A stretch of DNA of 64,000 nucleotides from an uncultured Prevotellaceae bacterium (GCA_902776475.1 CACYQD010000004.1:1-64000); one strand, 5' to 3'; positions 1 to 9,165 are shown, counted from the stretch's first letter. A program made the numbers and translations. The notes: generated by a model from the sequence alone, not told the origin.

Positions 1-111
1 AGAGCAAAAAGAAAGAGCGAGCAAATAAAACCCGCTCAATTAAAAATTATTAACTAAATATACTTGGATTAAATCATAGGAAGCAGGGCGACTTTGACAC
101 TCCCCCTTATA

Positions 112-156
112 CCCAGGGCGTTGCCCTGGGCTATGTATATGTTGGCCTTTTAGGCC
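112..156. repeat. Pair of short perfect hairpins (REP-like)
   Basis: Two adjacent palindromes lie downstream of the leftmost minus-strand operon. Positions 112-130 form an 8-bp GC-rich stem with a 3-nt loop, and 144-156 form a 5-bp stem (GGCCT/AGGCC) with a 3-nt loop. They lie 67-111 bases beyond the 3' end of the ketopantoate-reductase-like gene. Neither has a T-run, so a dispersed REP-like element is more likely than a classical terminator. The rest of 1-222 shows no gene that I can support. Confidence 0.55.
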
Positions 157-222
157 GTGTTTCCTCCTTACAATCTGTAAGTCTTGATTTCCAGTTATTT
201 CGATTATGACACATCCTCCGAG

Positions 223-1149
223 TTAATCGGTGGGGAGAGGAGGCGTGTTGAGGAAACGGAGCATGGCTTCGAGCATACTCAGTTTCGGCATGGCGCAACC
301 GATTTTTGCAGCTTCCTGGATGGGTCGGGTGTAGAGGTAGTAAACCTCCATGGGACGGTGGAAGTCGAAATCAAGTTTCATGCTGGGAGAGTATGGCACC
401 ATGGCATCCGTGGTCTCCATCATCTTTTCGGCAAAAGCCCGATCGACATGAGCCACACCAAGGCGTGTGGCTGCATTGACCACCTCCATCATCTGATCAA
501 AGATGAGCTGACGGGTGGAGGAATTTCCCAAGAGAAGATCGGTCTGGGTATTCAGTGCGACGGTCATGCCATTGAAAGGCATGTTCCACACCGCCTTTTT
601 CCATCGGGCCTCATGGTATTCCACCAAATTGGCGGTGATGCCGGAAGAACGGAAGTCTTCGATCACCGCATTCAGCAGATCGTCATCCTCAACAGAGAAA
701 TTGCCCACATTGATGCTGCCATAACACTGGTGGGAGACCCTGCCTGGAGCAGTTTTCGACGAACAGATGAAAGCCAGGCCAGCCGCGATCTGGAGTTGCG
801 GGAACACCTGCTGCAGGTCCGCCTCCAACCCAATGCCGTTCTGAATCAGGATAACAAGAGACTTGGGGTGCAGGAGAGGCGGCAGCATTTCGAGGAGCAG
901 TCCATTGTTGACCGATTTGAGTCCGACAAGGATGACGTCGCATTTCGGCATGTCGATTGTACGCTGATAGGCGTTGACGCCATCGAGATGAAACGAACCG
1001 TCGCATGAATCCACCTGCAATCCGTTCTCACACACGAAATGATAGTCGCTGTGGAAGAGGAAATGCACCTCTTTTCCAGCATGAGCCAGTTTGGAGCCAT
1101 AGAATCCCCCTATCGCCCCAGATCCGATAACACCATATTTGATTTTCAT
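223..1149 (-). CDS. Ketopantoate reductase family protein (PanE/ApbA-like)
   Basis: This 308-residue protein matches the ketopantoate reductase family, NADPH-dependent enzymes that reduce 2-dehydropantoate to pantoate for coenzyme A synthesis. The N-terminal Rossmann fold carries GSGAIG at residues 9-14. An IQNGIG block at about 102-107, ARWKK at 181-185 and a Glu near 268 sit where the family places substrate Asn, catalytic Lys and Glu. The length is normal for PanE (about 300). Its start codon overlaps the stop of the upstream xseB by four bases (ATGA), so the two are probably translationally coupled. Several paralogues of this family act on other 2-oxoacids, so a true pantothenate role is likely but not proven, and I give no symbol. 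Confidence 0.85.
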   Translation of the reverse strand: MKIKYGVIGSGAIGGFYGSKLAHAGKEVHFLFHSDYHFVCENGLQVDSCDGSFHLDGVNAYQRTIDMPKCDVILVGLKSVNNGLLLEMLPPLLHPKSLVILIQNGIGLEADLQQVFPQLQIAAGLAFICSSKTAPGRVSHQCYGSINVGNFSVEDDDLLNAVIEDFRSSGITANLVEYHEARWKKAVWNMPFNGMTVALNTQTDLLLGNSSTRQLIFDQMMEVVNAATRLGVAHVDRAFAEKMMETTDAMVPYSPSMKLDFDFHRPMEVYYLYTRPIQEAAKIGCAMPKLSMLEAMLRFLNTPPLPTD

Positions 1150-1337
1150 TCTTCCTCCAGGATTTTCTTGATTTCCTCATCCGTCTTCGTCAGTTTATCC
1201 TTACAAAAACGGATGAGCGTCTGAGCCCTTCTCAACTGCTGGGTCAGAGAGTCCATATCCAATTGGTCATTCTCCATCTTGCGGACGATCTCCTCGAGTT
1301 CGCCCACCGCTTTCTCGTAATTGATTTCTTCCTGCAT
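1146..1337 (-). CDS. xseB: Exodeoxyribonuclease VII small subunit
   Basis: A 63-residue acidic, helical protein with the typical XseB pattern: YEKAVGELEEIVRKME near the N-terminus, then a Leu/Gln-rich helix and a charged tail. XseB binds the large subunit XseA to form exonuclease VII, which degrades single-stranded DNA in the cytoplasm. The length fits the family (60-80 residues). It starts five bases after the stop of the aldo-keto reductase gene and overlaps the downstream reductase gene by four bases. The partner xseA is not in the window. Confidence 0.9.
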   Translation of the reverse strand: MQEEINYEKAVGELEEIVRKMENDQLDMDSLTQQLRRAQTLIRFCKDKLTKTDEEIKKILEEE

Positions 1338-1342
1338 GATGT

Positions 1343-2782
1343 TTATGTAGTTTCAGTGTCGGTTTCTGGATCAGGCATCGCATCAGGGTTTCGCCTCAGT
1401 TGTTCAACAAACTCCGCGAGTTTGTGCAATTCTCTTGGTATGCGGATTTTCTGCGGGCAATGCGGTTCACATTGTCCGCAGCCGATACAATGGTCAGCCT
1501 GCCGGAGCTTGGGGACAGCCCGGTCGAGTCCGATGAGGTATTCCCTGCGGCGCTTGCGGTATTCCTCCGCCATGTTCTCCACGGGCAGCCGTCCCTCGTT
1601 CTTACATTTGTTGTAATGCACGAAAAGAGCAGGGATATCGATGCCATAGGGGCACGGCATGCAATACTTGCAGTCGTTGCACGGTATGTTGTTCATGCCG
1701 ACGAGTTCCTTTGCGATGTCGTAGAGGAACTCCTCATCCTCCTTGGTGACAGGTTGCAGCGGGCAATACGACAGGAGATTGTCCTTGAGATGCTCCATAT
1801 AGGTCATGCCACTGAGCACGGTCAGCACCCCTTCGGGCGTTCCGGCATAGCGGAAAGCCCATGAAGCCACCGATTTCTCCGGATCCCTTTGTTTGAGTCT
1901 GTTGACCAGGAACTGCGGGATGTTGGCCAACCGTCCACCGAGGAGCGGTTCCATGACGACAGCCGGTATGCCTCTTTTCTGAAGTTCTGCATAAAGGTAT
2001 CTGGCATCCGTATTGCTGTTGTTGATCTCATTGGCAAAGTCCCAGTCGAGGTAGTTGAGTTCGATCTGCACGAAGTCCCACTTGTATTTGTCGTGCTCCG
2101 AGAGCAAATAGTCAAAGACCTCGATATCGCCATGATAGGAGAAGCCCAGGTTGCGGATGCGTCCGGCATCCCGCTCCGCCATCAGATAGTCGAGCATACC
2201 ATTGTCCAGAAACCTCTGATGGAGGTTCTCCATACCACCGCCTCCAATGGCATGCAGCAGGTAGTAGTCGATATAATCCACCTGCAGGTATTTCATGGAG
2301 TTGTGGTACATCTCAATGGACACGTTTTTCGGCCACGTGGCCGGATCGAAGTTGGAGAGTTTGGTAGCCACGAAGTATTTCTCCCTCGGGTGTCTGTGGA
2401 GGGCGATGCCCGTCGAGGCTTCCGACTCACCCATGCAGTAGGCAGGCGATGTATCAAAATAATTGACTCCATGCTCGATGGCATAATCCACCAATTTGTT
2501 GACCATTTCCTGGTTGACCGTCTCCTTCTCCCCTTTTTTCTCTGTGGGCAGGCGCATCATGCCATATCCGAGGATTGACACTTTTTGCTTGTCTTTGGGA
2601 TTCTCCCTATAAGTCATCTTGCCCACGGGAGGCTCCACCTGCCGCTTATAGTCATCCTGTGCGGCATTTCCGTCACCACTGTTCTTGCAACCAGCCAAAG
2701 TTGCGGCAGCCGCAACAGTCCCCCCTCCGAAAACTTTCAGGAACTTACGGCGCGATATCTGGTTTTTCTTGTTCATCTTCAT
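1343..2782 (-). CDS. Tat-exported aldo-keto reductase with two C-terminal 4Fe-4S motifs
   Basis: A 479-residue protein counted from the Met at 2782; a Met two codons later (2776) is an equally good start. The open frame extends upstream to 2950 but that part overlaps the preceding gene and reads as non-coding. The N-terminus has a twin-arginine signal (SRRKFLKV, residues 10-17) and a lipobox LAGC ending at Cys32, suggesting an exported lipoprotein. The central aldo-keto reductase barrel has the catalytic set Asp110, Tyr115, Lys141 and His177. Two Cys clusters follow, beginning near residues 368 and 432, the second a normal CxxCxxCxxxCP ferredoxin motif. It starts 7 bp after the polyferredoxin gene, so electrons may pass between the two (inference). 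Substrate unknown. Confidence 0.87.
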   Translation of the reverse strand: MKMNKKNQISRRKFLKVFGGGTVAAAATLAGCKNSGDGNAAQDDYKRQVEPPVGKMTYRENPKDKQKVSILGYGMMRLPTEKKGEKETVNQEMVNKLVDYAIEHGVNYFDTSPAYCMGESEASTGIALHRHPREKYFVATKLSNFDPATWPKNVSIEMYHNSMKYLQVDYIDYYLLHAIGGGGMENLHQRFLDNGMLDYLMAERDAGRIRNLGFSYHGDIEVFDYLLSEHDKYKWDFVQIELNYLDWDFANEINNSNTDARYLYAELQKRGIPAVVMEPLLGGRLANIPQFLVNRLKQRDPEKSVASWAFRYAGTPEGVLTVLSGMTYMEHLKDNLLSYCPLQPVTKEDEEFLYDIAKELVGMNNIPCNDCKYCMPCPYGIDIPALFVHYNKCKNEGRLPVENMAEEYRKRRREYLIGLDRAVPKLRQADHCIGCGQCEPHCPQKIRIPRELHKLAEFVEQLRRNPDAMPDPETDTETT

Positions 2783-2789
2783 TTCTTGA

Positions 2790-4271
2790 TTAAATTTCCT
2801 TGTGTACTTCATGTCCCTCCACATAGATGGCAGGCAGCGGCCTGGCCGGGCAAAGGTTCTCGCACGCCCCACAACCGATGCACCGCGCCTCATTGACAGC
2901 AGGCACGAAGGGCGTATCCTCGTCTTCCTCATCGAGCGGCACCATCTCAATGGCTCCTACCGGACAATGGCGCGCACAGTTGCCGCATTCCACTCCGTCG
3001 GTGATGGCCACGCAATTTTTCTTGACCCAGACCGCATGTCCGATCTGCGTGGAAGACTTGTCGGCAAGGTCAATCAGACGTATGGCACCCGTGGGACAAA
3101 CCTCCGAGCATCTGTTACACTCCGGACGGCAATAACCTCTTTCATAAGACATGACCGGTTGCATGAGCGTCAGGAGGCTCCCCGATGGACGGAGCACCTC
3201 GTTGGGACATTCCGAGACACACAACTGACAGGCCGTGCAATGCTGCGCCATGTTCTTGGCACTGACCGAACCCGGCGGTGTGATGGGAGTCTGCCTTTCG
3301 GGAGCCACCTTATCTTGAATGACAGCAAGACCGCCATCCACCTTTTTCTTCTCCTGAGCCAGGGCAGCTGTGGCGGCCAATGCGGTCACCATGAGGAAAT
3401 TGCGCTTGCCCTTATCCGTCTCTTGCGGTACTTTTCCTTCCCCTTGATGAGAGGGCGCAGCCTTCGGATGAGAATAGCTTAATGCGCCGAACTTGCATTT
3501 TTCCAAGCAGTTGCCACAAGTCACACAACGGCTATAATCCACAGTCATGCTCTTGTAGTCGATGCAAGCCGCCTTGCAGTTCTTGCTGCAGAGAGAGCAA
3601 CTCCTGCATTTGTCAGCATCAAAATGGATTTTCAGCCATGAGAAGCGGGCGAAGAATCCCAGCACCGTACCCACAGGACAAATGGTGTTGCAGTATGTCC
3701 GTCCGTGCTTCCAGGCGAGGAAGCCCACGATGAGCAAGGTAGCAAGAGCAATGACAAATGCAGGCCATCCCTTCATCCACACATCCGTGGCGTAGAACAT
3801 ATAGCTGTCGGCCTTCTCAGCCAGAGAAGCCAGCACGTTGTTGCCCATGCGCCAGAGCGGTTGGAGAATCATCGTCGCTATGCGGCCGAAACTGCTGTAA
3901 GGCGCCAGAAGCGCCATCAGCGAGCCCAAGCCAGCCACGCAAGCCACCACCATGACTGCGAGCATGGTATAGCGCAACCATGAGATGGCCTTGGAGAAGG
4001 AATACTTGTTGCGCTTCCTGTTGAGTCTGGCGATGAGATCCTGCATGATGCCAAGCGGGCAGATGACCGAGCAATAGATACGTCCGAAAATCAAGGTGAG
4101 CACCAGCAATGCGATCACCACAATGAAATTCAGAGCCAGCAATGCCGGCAGGAACTGAATTTTGGGCATCCACGACACCCAGTGATGCCATGTGCCAGTG
4201 AAGTCTAGAAACAACAGCAAGATGCCGGCGAACATCAGCGCAGCCAACACCATTCGTATTTTCCTAAGCAT
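2790..4271 (-). CDS. Membrane polyferredoxin, NapH-like N-terminus with several 4Fe-4S domains
   Basis: A 493-residue membrane protein. The first 200 residues hold several hydrophobic segments and two CxxxCP motifs (first at Cys67-Cys71) of the kind seen in NapH/MauN-type quinol-oxidising proteins. Next come a CxxCxxCxxxC cluster near 219-229 and a second ferredoxin motif. After a basic, hydrophobic internal segment there are four further clusters (CTACQLC, CNRCSEVC, CGNCARHC and CIGCGAC types) up to the C-terminus. It therefore resembles NapH fused to NapG/NapF-like ferredoxins. The likely role is moving electrons from the quinone pool to an exported partner, probably the aldo-keto reductase encoded 7 bp downstream. 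It is first in the operon, behind the promoter at 4306-4313. Confidence 0.83.
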   Translation of the reverse strand: MLRKIRMVLAALMFAGILLLFLDFTGTWHHWVSWMPKIQFLPALLALNFIVVIALLVLTLIFGRIYCSVICPLGIMQDLIARLNRKRNKYSFSKAISWLRYTMLAVMVVACVAGLGSLMALLAPYSSFGRIATMILQPLWRMGNNVLASLAEKADSYMFYATDVWMKGWPAFVIALATLLIVGFLAWKHGRTYCNTICPVGTVLGFFARFSWLKIHFDADKCRSCSLCSKNCKAACIDYKSMTVDYSRCVTCGNCLEKCKFGALSYSHPKAAPSHQGEGKVPQETDKGKRNFLMVTALAATAALAQEKKKVDGGLAVIQDKVAPERQTPITPPGSVSAKNMAQHCTACQLCVSECPNEVLRPSGSLLTLMQPVMSYERGYCRPECNRCSEVCPTGAIRLIDLADKSSTQIGHAVWVKKNCVAITDGVECGNCARHCPVGAIEMVPLDEEDEDTPFVPAVNEARCIGCGACENLCPARPLPAIYVEGHEVHKEI

Positions 4272-4305
4272 AATGTATCAGTTGTATAGTGTAATTTTAT
4301 GGATG

Positions 4306-4313
4306 CAAATATA
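4306..4313 (-). promoter_or_regulatory. Bacteroidota -7 element for the polyferredoxin operon
   Basis: On the minus strand this reads TATATTTG, an exact match to TAnnTTTG, 35 bp before the start codon at 4271. A TTGG sequence about 17-18 bp upstream is a weak -33 candidate. The 300-bp gap 4272-4571 carries this promoter and the divergent one at 4469-4500; nothing else is evident there. Confidence 0.55.
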
Positions 4314-4468
4314 GCGATTTTTTTCATCATCCAAGAATAAAAAGTTATTTTTTGCCCCTCATCATCTATAACCTGTAACGCAACGAGCCATTTCAAGGCC
4401 GAGAGAATGCTAAACAAAGCCATATTATGGCGCTGAAATTATAACATAATTTAAAAAGAAACAATTCT

Positions 4469-4500
4469 TTTGGGATTGAGACGAGATTTGACTAACTTTG
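4469..4500 (+). promoter_or_regulatory. Bacteroidota promoter for the lipoprotein-rsmG-ruvC operon
   Basis: TTTG at 4469-4472, a 20-bp spacer and TAACTTTG at 4493-4500 match the Bacteroidota sigma-factor consensus well. Transcription would start near 4507, leaving a leader of about 65 nt before the ATG at 4572. Confidence 0.7.
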
Positions 4501-4571
4501 CAACCGATTTTTAAGGGATGGGGGATTTTCCCCGACAACGTCCCTTTTTCGCAAAGATTTGAAATGTATAG

Positions 4572-5372
4572 ATGAGGCATCCAATCTATTTCGCAATCAT
4601 CCTTGCCACAGCCGTTTGGACAGTCAGTGCCTGCAAGCACAAGCCCACCATGCGTGAGATGGGCATCCTGCTCGACACACTGAACGTCCAAGCCACCGCC
4701 TCACTCACCGACTCCATTCCCTCCCCCCACTGCGAGGTCGACCTGGAAGTGATTGTCATCTCCAATAAGGAATACGCCCCCGTGAACGACAGTCTGCTGC
4801 GCTCCGGCATCCTGTCGCCCGAATACCTGTCGCTTACCGACAAGCAGATCACTCCCCGCGCCGCCATCGACTCCTTCATCCGCCGCTATGAGGCCGACTA
4901 CAAGACCTTCTACTCCGGCATCTTCACCGACGAGAGCGATCCGCAGAGCGCCAGCATCGGCTACACCCTGCGCACCAGCATCGAGGAAGGGAAGGACAGC
5001 ACCCTCTGCTACAAGGCCTTTGTCAGTCACAAACAAGGCGCCATCACCACAAACTACACCCTCTGCCGCAACATCGACCTTCCCCGCAAGCGCCTGCTGC
5101 GGCTCGACGACATCTTCGTGCACGGCTATGAGCGAGGACTCTCCGAAGCCATCGCCAACCAGTTGATGAAGCAGTCGGCCAACAAAGACCTGCCGTCTCT
5201 CCGCCAGTCGGGGTTCTTCGTCAACAGCGATATCTACCCCACCCCCAACTTCATCCTGGGCGACAAATCCATCACCTTTGTCTATGTGGCCGGTGAGATC
5301 GCAGACCGAGACCGCGGCGAGATACAAGTAGAAGTGAAATACTCTGAGATCAAAAGACTGCTGAAACGATGA
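4572..5372 (+). CDS. Lipoprotein with DUF4163/DUF3298-like (RsiV-type) domain
   Basis: A 266-residue predicted lipoprotein: a short hydrophobic N-terminus ends in a VSAC lipobox with Cys21. The remainder resembles exported DUF4163/DUF3298 proteins, with the pattern AIDSFIRRYEADYK, a central strand-rich region (TNYTLCRNIDLPRKRLLRLDDIF) and a C-terminal strand region including TPNFILGDKSITFVY. Members include the sigma-V anti-sigma factor RsiV and many envelope proteins of unknown role; no sigma factor lies nearby here, so I do not assign regulation. It opens a GC-rich operon and overlaps rsmG by four bases (ATGA). Confidence 0.75.
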   Translation: MRHPIYFAIILATAVWTVSACKHKPTMREMGILLDTLNVQATASLTDSIPSPHCEVDLEVIVISNKEYAPVNDSLLRSGILSPEYLSLTDKQITPRAAIDSFIRRYEADYKTFYSGIFTDESDPQSASIGYTLRTSIEEGKDSTLCYKAFVSHKQGAITTNYTLCRNIDLPRKRLLRLDDIFVHGYERGLSEAIANQLMKQSANKDLPSLRQSGFFVNSDIYPTPNFILGDKSITFVYVAGEIADRDRGEIQVEVKYSEIKRLLKR

Positions 5373-5989
5373 ACGAGCTGCTACGATACTTCCCCGACCT
5401 GACCGACGAGCAAACAGCCCGCTTCGAAGCCCTCCAAGCCCTCTATACGGACTGGAACCAGAAGATCAACGTCATCTCGCGGAAAGACATCGGAAACCTC
5501 TATACCCACCATGTGCTGCACTCGCTGGCCATCTCGCGCGCCCTGCACCCCGTGGAAGGCACGCGCATCCTCGATTTCGGCACCGGCGGAGGCTTTCCCG
5601 GCATTCCCCTCGCCATCCTGTGGCCCGACTGCCAGTTTCACCTCATCGACGGCACCGGCAAGAAGATCCACGTGGTGGAAGAAGTCGCCCGCGCCATCGG
5701 ACTCAAGAACGTGCGCGCCACCCACATCCGCGGCGAGGAAGAGAAAGGACAATATGACTTCGTGGTGAGCCGCGCCGTGATGCCCCTGCCCGACCTGGTG
5801 CGCATCGTGCGCAAGAACATCAGCCGCAGCCAGCGCAATGCCATCGCCAACGGCGTGCTCTGCCTCAAGGGCGGCGACGTCAGCGCAGAGACCGCTCCCT
5901 TCAAGCGCTACATAGAAATCAGCGAACTGAGCGACTGGATAACAGACGAATGGTTCCAAGGCAAACATCTCATATACCTGCCATTATGA
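5369..5989 (+). CDS. rsmG: 16S rRNA (guanine527-N7)-methyltransferase
   Basis: This 206-residue protein matches RsmG/GidB, which methylates N7 of G527 in 16S rRNA using S-adenosylmethionine. The SAM-binding loop LDFGTGGGFPGIPLA lies at residues 68-82. The N-terminal helix with LYTDWNQKINVISRKD and the later VVSRAVMPL block are typical of the family. The length is normal. It overlaps the preceding lipoprotein gene and the following MBL gene, each by four bases, so it sits inside a translationally coupled set. Confidence 0.95.
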   Translation: MNELLRYFPDLTDEQTARFEALQALYTDWNQKINVISRKDIGNLYTHHVLHSLAISRALHPVEGTRILDFGTGGGFPGIPLAILWPDCQFHLIDGTGKKIHVVEEVARAIGLKNVRATHIRGEEEKGQYDFVVSRAVMPLPDLVRIVRKNISRSQRNAIANGVLCLKGGDVSAETAPFKRYIEISELSDWITDEWFQGKHLIYLPL

Positions 5990-6630
5990 TCAAGATAGAG
6001 AGAATCGTGTGCAACATGCTGCAAGAGAACTGCTACATCGTGAGCGATGAGAGCGGCGAGTGCGTGATTGTGGATTGCGGCGCCTACTACGAGGAAGAGC
6101 GCAAGGCCATCACCCGCTATATCAGCGAGCACCAGCTCAAGCCCGTCCACCTGCTGTGCACCCACGGCCATGTGGACCACAATTTTGGCATCAACACGAT
6201 CTACGACGAATACGGGCTGCAGCCCGAAGTGCACGCCGGTGACGCCACCTATATGAAACAATTGGCGCAACAAGCCGTGCAGTTCATCGGTTTTGAGCCC
6301 CGATACACTTTCCCCGCCGTGGGAAGAACCATCGAAGACGGAGAGGAGATCCGCTTCGGACAGCACGTGATCACGGTGCTCCACACCCCTGGCCACTCGC
6401 GCGGTTCGGTGTGCTTCCACCTCAAGGACGAGCACGTGATGCTGACCGGCGACACCCTGTTCAAACAGTCGATTGGGCGCACCGACCTGCAGGGCGGCAG
6501 CATGATGCAGATCATCCAGAGCCTGCGCCTGCTCGCCCAGTTGCCCGACGAGACCATCATCCTGCCCGGGCACGGTCCGCAGACCACCATGGGCGATGAG
6601 CTGAAGTCAAACCCCTTCATGGACCGATGA
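5986..6630 (+). CDS. MBL-fold metallo-hydrolase (glyoxalase II-like)
   Basis: A 214-residue metallo-beta-lactamase-fold protein. The ATG at 5986 is chosen because it gives an ATGA overlap with rsmG and because the sequence begins at once with the family's first strand; an upstream in-frame codon at 5950 lies inside rsmG. The metal-binding motif THGHVDH supplies His60, His62, Asp64 and His65. Later metal ligands are in HTPGHSRGS and TGDTLF, with a final GHGPQTT block. The family contains glyoxalase II-type thioesterases and persulfide dioxygenases; the substrate cannot be read from sequence. It overlaps ruvC by four bases. Confidence 0.87.
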   Translation: MIKIERIVCNMLQENCYIVSDESGECVIVDCGAYYEEERKAITRYISEHQLKPVHLLCTHGHVDHNFGINTIYDEYGLQPEVHAGDATYMKQLAQQAVQFIGFEPRYTFPAVGRTIEDGEEIRFGQHVITVLHTPGHSRGSVCFHLKDEHVMLTGDTLFKQSIGRTDLQGGSMMQIIQSLRLLAQLPDETIILPGHGPQTTMGDELKSNPFMDR

Positions 6631-7196
6631 CAGAAAAGATCATACTCGGCATCGACCCCGGCACCTCGGTGATGGGATACGGTGTCATCAAGGTCGCAGG
6701 ACAGAAAGCCACCATGCAGGTGGCCGGTGTCATCGACCTGCGGAAGATGAGCGACCCCTACCTGAAACTGGGGCACATCTTCGAGCGCGTGACCAGCGTC
6801 ATCGACTCCTACCTGCCCGACGAGATGGCCATCGAGGCCCCCTTCTACGGCAAGAACGTGCAGTCGATGCTGAAACTGGGCCGGGCTCAAGGCGTGGCCA
6901 TCGCCGCCGCCATCCAGCGCGACATCCCCATCCATGAGTATGCCCCGCTGAAGATCAAGATGGCCATCACCGGCAACGGCAGTGCCTCGAAGGAACAAGT
7001 GGCCGGCATGCTCCGGCGCCTGCTCCAGATACCCGAGGACCACATGCCCCATTTCCTCGACGCCACCGACGCCCTGGGCGCCGCCTACTGCCACTTCATG
7101 CAGATGGGCCGCCCCGAGTCGCAGGTGAGTTTCAAAGGATGGAAAGACTACGTCAACAAGAACCAAGAGCGGATATGCAGACCACCATCAAAATAG
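6627..7196 (+). CDS. ruvC: Holliday junction resolvase RuvC
   Basis: A 189-residue endonuclease that cuts Holliday junctions together with RuvAB. The four acidic active-site residues are visible: Asp10 (GIDPG), Glu70 ([10 protein letters not shown]), Asp145 and Asp148 (DATDALG). These spacings match the known RuvC catalytic set. The C-terminus is slightly longer than in E. coli. The gene overlaps the MBL gene by four bases, and its last 22 bases overlap the start of the twin ABC ATPase gene. Confidence 0.96.
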   Translation: MTEKIILGIDPGTSVMGYGVIKVAGQKATMQVAGVIDLRKMSDPYLKLGHIFERVTSVIDSYLPDEMAIEAPFYGKNVQSMLKLGRAQGVAIAAAIQRDIPIHEYAPLKIKMAITGNGSASKEQVAGMLRRLLQIPEDHMPHFLDATDALGAAYCHFMQMGRPESQVSFKGWKDYVNKNQERICRPPSK

Positions 7197-8656
7197 AGCA
7201 AGGCGTGGCACGTATGCCCCTGTGGCGCATGGCCCGTCCCGTCGATTTTGAAGCCCTCGACGGCGAGCACCTCGCCATCGTCGGCCGGAATGCCGCCGGC
7301 AAGTCGATGCTCGCCGACATCCTGATCGGCCGCCATCCGCTCCTGCTGAGAGACCCCGAATACGATTTCTCGCCCAGCACCCGTCCGCTGGCCGCCGACA
7401 ACATCCGCTACATCACCTTCCGCGACTGCTACGGCGGCGACAACGACGCCACCTACTACCTGCAGCAACGGTGGAACCAGCACGACATCGACGAATCTAC
7501 ACCCACCGCAGGAGCACTCCTCGAACAGGAATTCCTGCTCACGGGAAACGACACCCCCGAGCGGCGTCAACTGCAACGGCATATCTACGAGCTGTTCGGC
7601 CTCGACCAGCTCACCGACAAATACATCATCCTGCTCTCCAGCGGAGAGCTCCGGAAATACCAACTGGCCAAGGCTCTCTTCGCCCGGCCCCGGATCCTGA
7701 TCATGGACAACCCGTTCATCGGTCTCGACGCCACCACCCGCACACAACTCGACGAGCTGTTGACCACCCTCTCGCGCGAGCAAGCCCTCCAGCTCATCCT
7801 GGTGCTTGCCAAGACCGACGACATCCCGCGCTTCATCACCCATGTGGTGAGCGTGACCGACAAGACCGTCGGCGAGAAGCAGACCCGCGAGGACTATCTG
7901 CGCACCAAGGCACAGCGGCCCAGCCACGTGCTCAGCAACGACAAGGAGGAAGCCATCCTCGCCCTGCCCTACGCCGAAAAGCCCTACAGCGCCACCGAGG
8001 TGGTAAGGCTGCGCAAAGTGAGCATCCGATACGGGCGGCGCACCATCCTGCGCGACCTCGACTGGACCGTGCTCAACGGAGAACGGTGGGCACTGAGCGG
8101 CAGCAACGGCAGCGGGAAATCGACCCTCCTCAGCCTCATCTGCGCCGACAACCCCCAGAGCTACGCCTGCGACATCACCCTCTTCGACCGGCAGCGCGGC
8201 AGCGGCGAGACCATCTGGGATATCAAGCGCCACATCGGCTACGTGTCGCCCGAGATGCACCGCGCCTACAAGAAAGACCTGCCCGCCATCCACATCGTGG
8301 CCAGCGGCCTGAAAGACTCCGTGGGCCTCTACGTGCGCCCCACCGAGAGCGAGTATGCACAATGCCGCTGGTGGATGGACATCTTCGGCATCGCCTCCCT
8401 GGCCGACCGCACTTTTATGAGCCTGTCGAGCGGCGAGCAGCGCCTCGTGCTCCTGGCCCGCGCCTTCGTGAAAGACCCCGAACTGCTCATCCTCGACGAG
8501 CCCCTGCACGGTCTGGACGACCGCAACCGCCAACTCGTCAAGGACATCATCGAAGCCTTCTGCCGGCGCCGCAACAAAACCCTGGTGATGGTGACCCACT
8601 ACGAGGACGAGCTGCCCCCCTGCATCGACCATCATCTGCATCTGGAAAGAAACTGA
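7175..8656 (+). CDS. Twin-domain ABC ATPase, ModF-like
   Basis: A 493-residue soluble protein with two ABC ATPase domains in tandem and no membrane segment. The start at 7175 is preferred because the sequence before it lies in ruvC. Domain 1 has Walker A GRNAAGKS (37-44), signature LSSGELRK and Walker B ILIMDNPF. Domain 2 has Walker [10 protein letters not shown], signature LSSGEQRL and Walker B LLILDEPL. The arrangement resembles ModF (PhrA) of the molybdate region and related soluble twin ATPases. No permease or binding protein lies nearby, so a transport role is doubtful. In domain 1 the Walker B region ends in Asp-Asn rather than Asp-Glu, so that site may hydrolyse ATP poorly. Confidence 0.83.
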   Translation: MQTTIKIEQGVARMPLWRMARPVDFEALDGEHLAIVGRNAAGKSMLADILIGRHPLLLRDPEYDFSPSTRPLAADNIRYITFRDCYGGDNDATYYLQQRWNQHDIDESTPTAGALLEQEFLLTGNDTPERRQLQRHIYELFGLDQLTDKYIILLSSGELRKYQLAKALFARPRILIMDNPFIGLDATTRTQLDELLTTLSREQALQLILVLAKTDDIPRFITHVVSVTDKTVGEKQTREDYLRTKAQRPSHVLSNDKEEAILALPYAEKPYSATEVVRLRKVSIRYGRRTILRDLDWTVLNGERWALSGSNGSGKSTLLSLICADNPQSYACDITLFDRQRGSGETIWDIKRHIGYVSPEMHRAYKKDLPAIHIVASGLKDSVGLYVRPTESEYAQCRWWMDIFGIASLADRTFMSLSSGEQRLVLLARAFVKDPELLILDEPLHGLDDRNRQLVKDIIEAFCRRRNKTLVMVTHYEDELPPCIDHHLHLERN

Positions 8657-8682
8657 CAACAAGAAATAAAAACTATCACAAC

Positions 8683-9165
8683 ATGATGAAACGAATACTT
8701 TTCACAATCACCCTGCTGGCCGTCGTATCCTTTGCATTCGGCCAGGAAGCCTACAACGAAGCCATCCGGATGGCCAAAGCCGTCGCCGACGACACCTCCA
8801 GGTCGCTCGAAGAGCGCAAGATCGCCACTTTCAAGAAAGACGCCCTCTACTACTTAGGGTCACAGTCGTATAAGCTCACCCCCGACAGTTCCGCCACGAT
8901 GCTCGACTTCCAGGCACTGGCCCTGTTCAAGTTCATCAACCTGTTTCAAGGCCGTATCGCCATGAGTCCCAAGAAAGACCGTGCCGCCATCATCAACCTG
9001 TTCAAGAGCGTGAGCCTGGCCCATCCCCGCTTCAACGACCCCAACAAGGAGATGGTGCTCGCCTATATCACCAATGAGGGATACCTCACGAAATTCTCAC
9101 TCGACACCGACTGGGTGGCCGCCTACGACGACATCCGCAAGCGGATGCAAGGCAGCGGGAAATAA
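8683..9165 (+). CDS. Exported protein of unknown function
   Basis: A 160-residue protein I do not recognise. The first 21 residues form a signal peptide (MMKR, then a hydrophobic run ending AFG before Gln), so the product is probably periplasmic or outer-membrane associated. The mature part looks mostly helical and has no Cys. The ATG at 8683 gives the signal peptide; an immediately following ATG at 8686 is an alternative. It lies 26 bp after the ABC ATPase gene, probably as the last gene of that operon, and 99 bp before carB. Confidence 0.7.
   Translation: MMKRILFTITLLAVVSFAFGQEAYNEAIRMAKAVADDTSRSLEERKIATFKKDALYYLGSQSYKLTPDSSATMLDFQALALFKFINLFQGRIAMSPKKDRAAIINLFKSVSLAHPRFNDPNKEMVLAYITNEGYLTKFSLDTDWVAAYDDIRKRMQGSGK

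Noticed and set aside
2783..2950. N-terminal extension of the aldo-keto reductase frame
   Set aside because: It overlaps the polyferredoxin gene and is Arg-rich without a signal; the Tat signal begins only at 2782 or 2776.
5381..5968. 195-codon minus-strand frame opposite rsmG
   Set aside because: Antisense shadow; the sequence is Ala/Val/Gly/His-rich without motifs, whereas rsmG is clear.
7148..8662. 504-codon open frame on the minus strand opposite the twin ABC ATPase gene
   Set aside because: It arises from the high GC third positions of the real gene. The encoded sequence is low-complexity (His, Gly, Val, Asp rich) with no domain, while the plus-strand frame has two complete ABC motif sets.
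7471..8682. Long plus-strand frame running into the exported protein gene
   Set aside because: The upstream part is Arg/Pro/His-rich and out of frame inside the ABC ATPase gene. Only the portion from 8683, which starts with a signal peptide, is believable.
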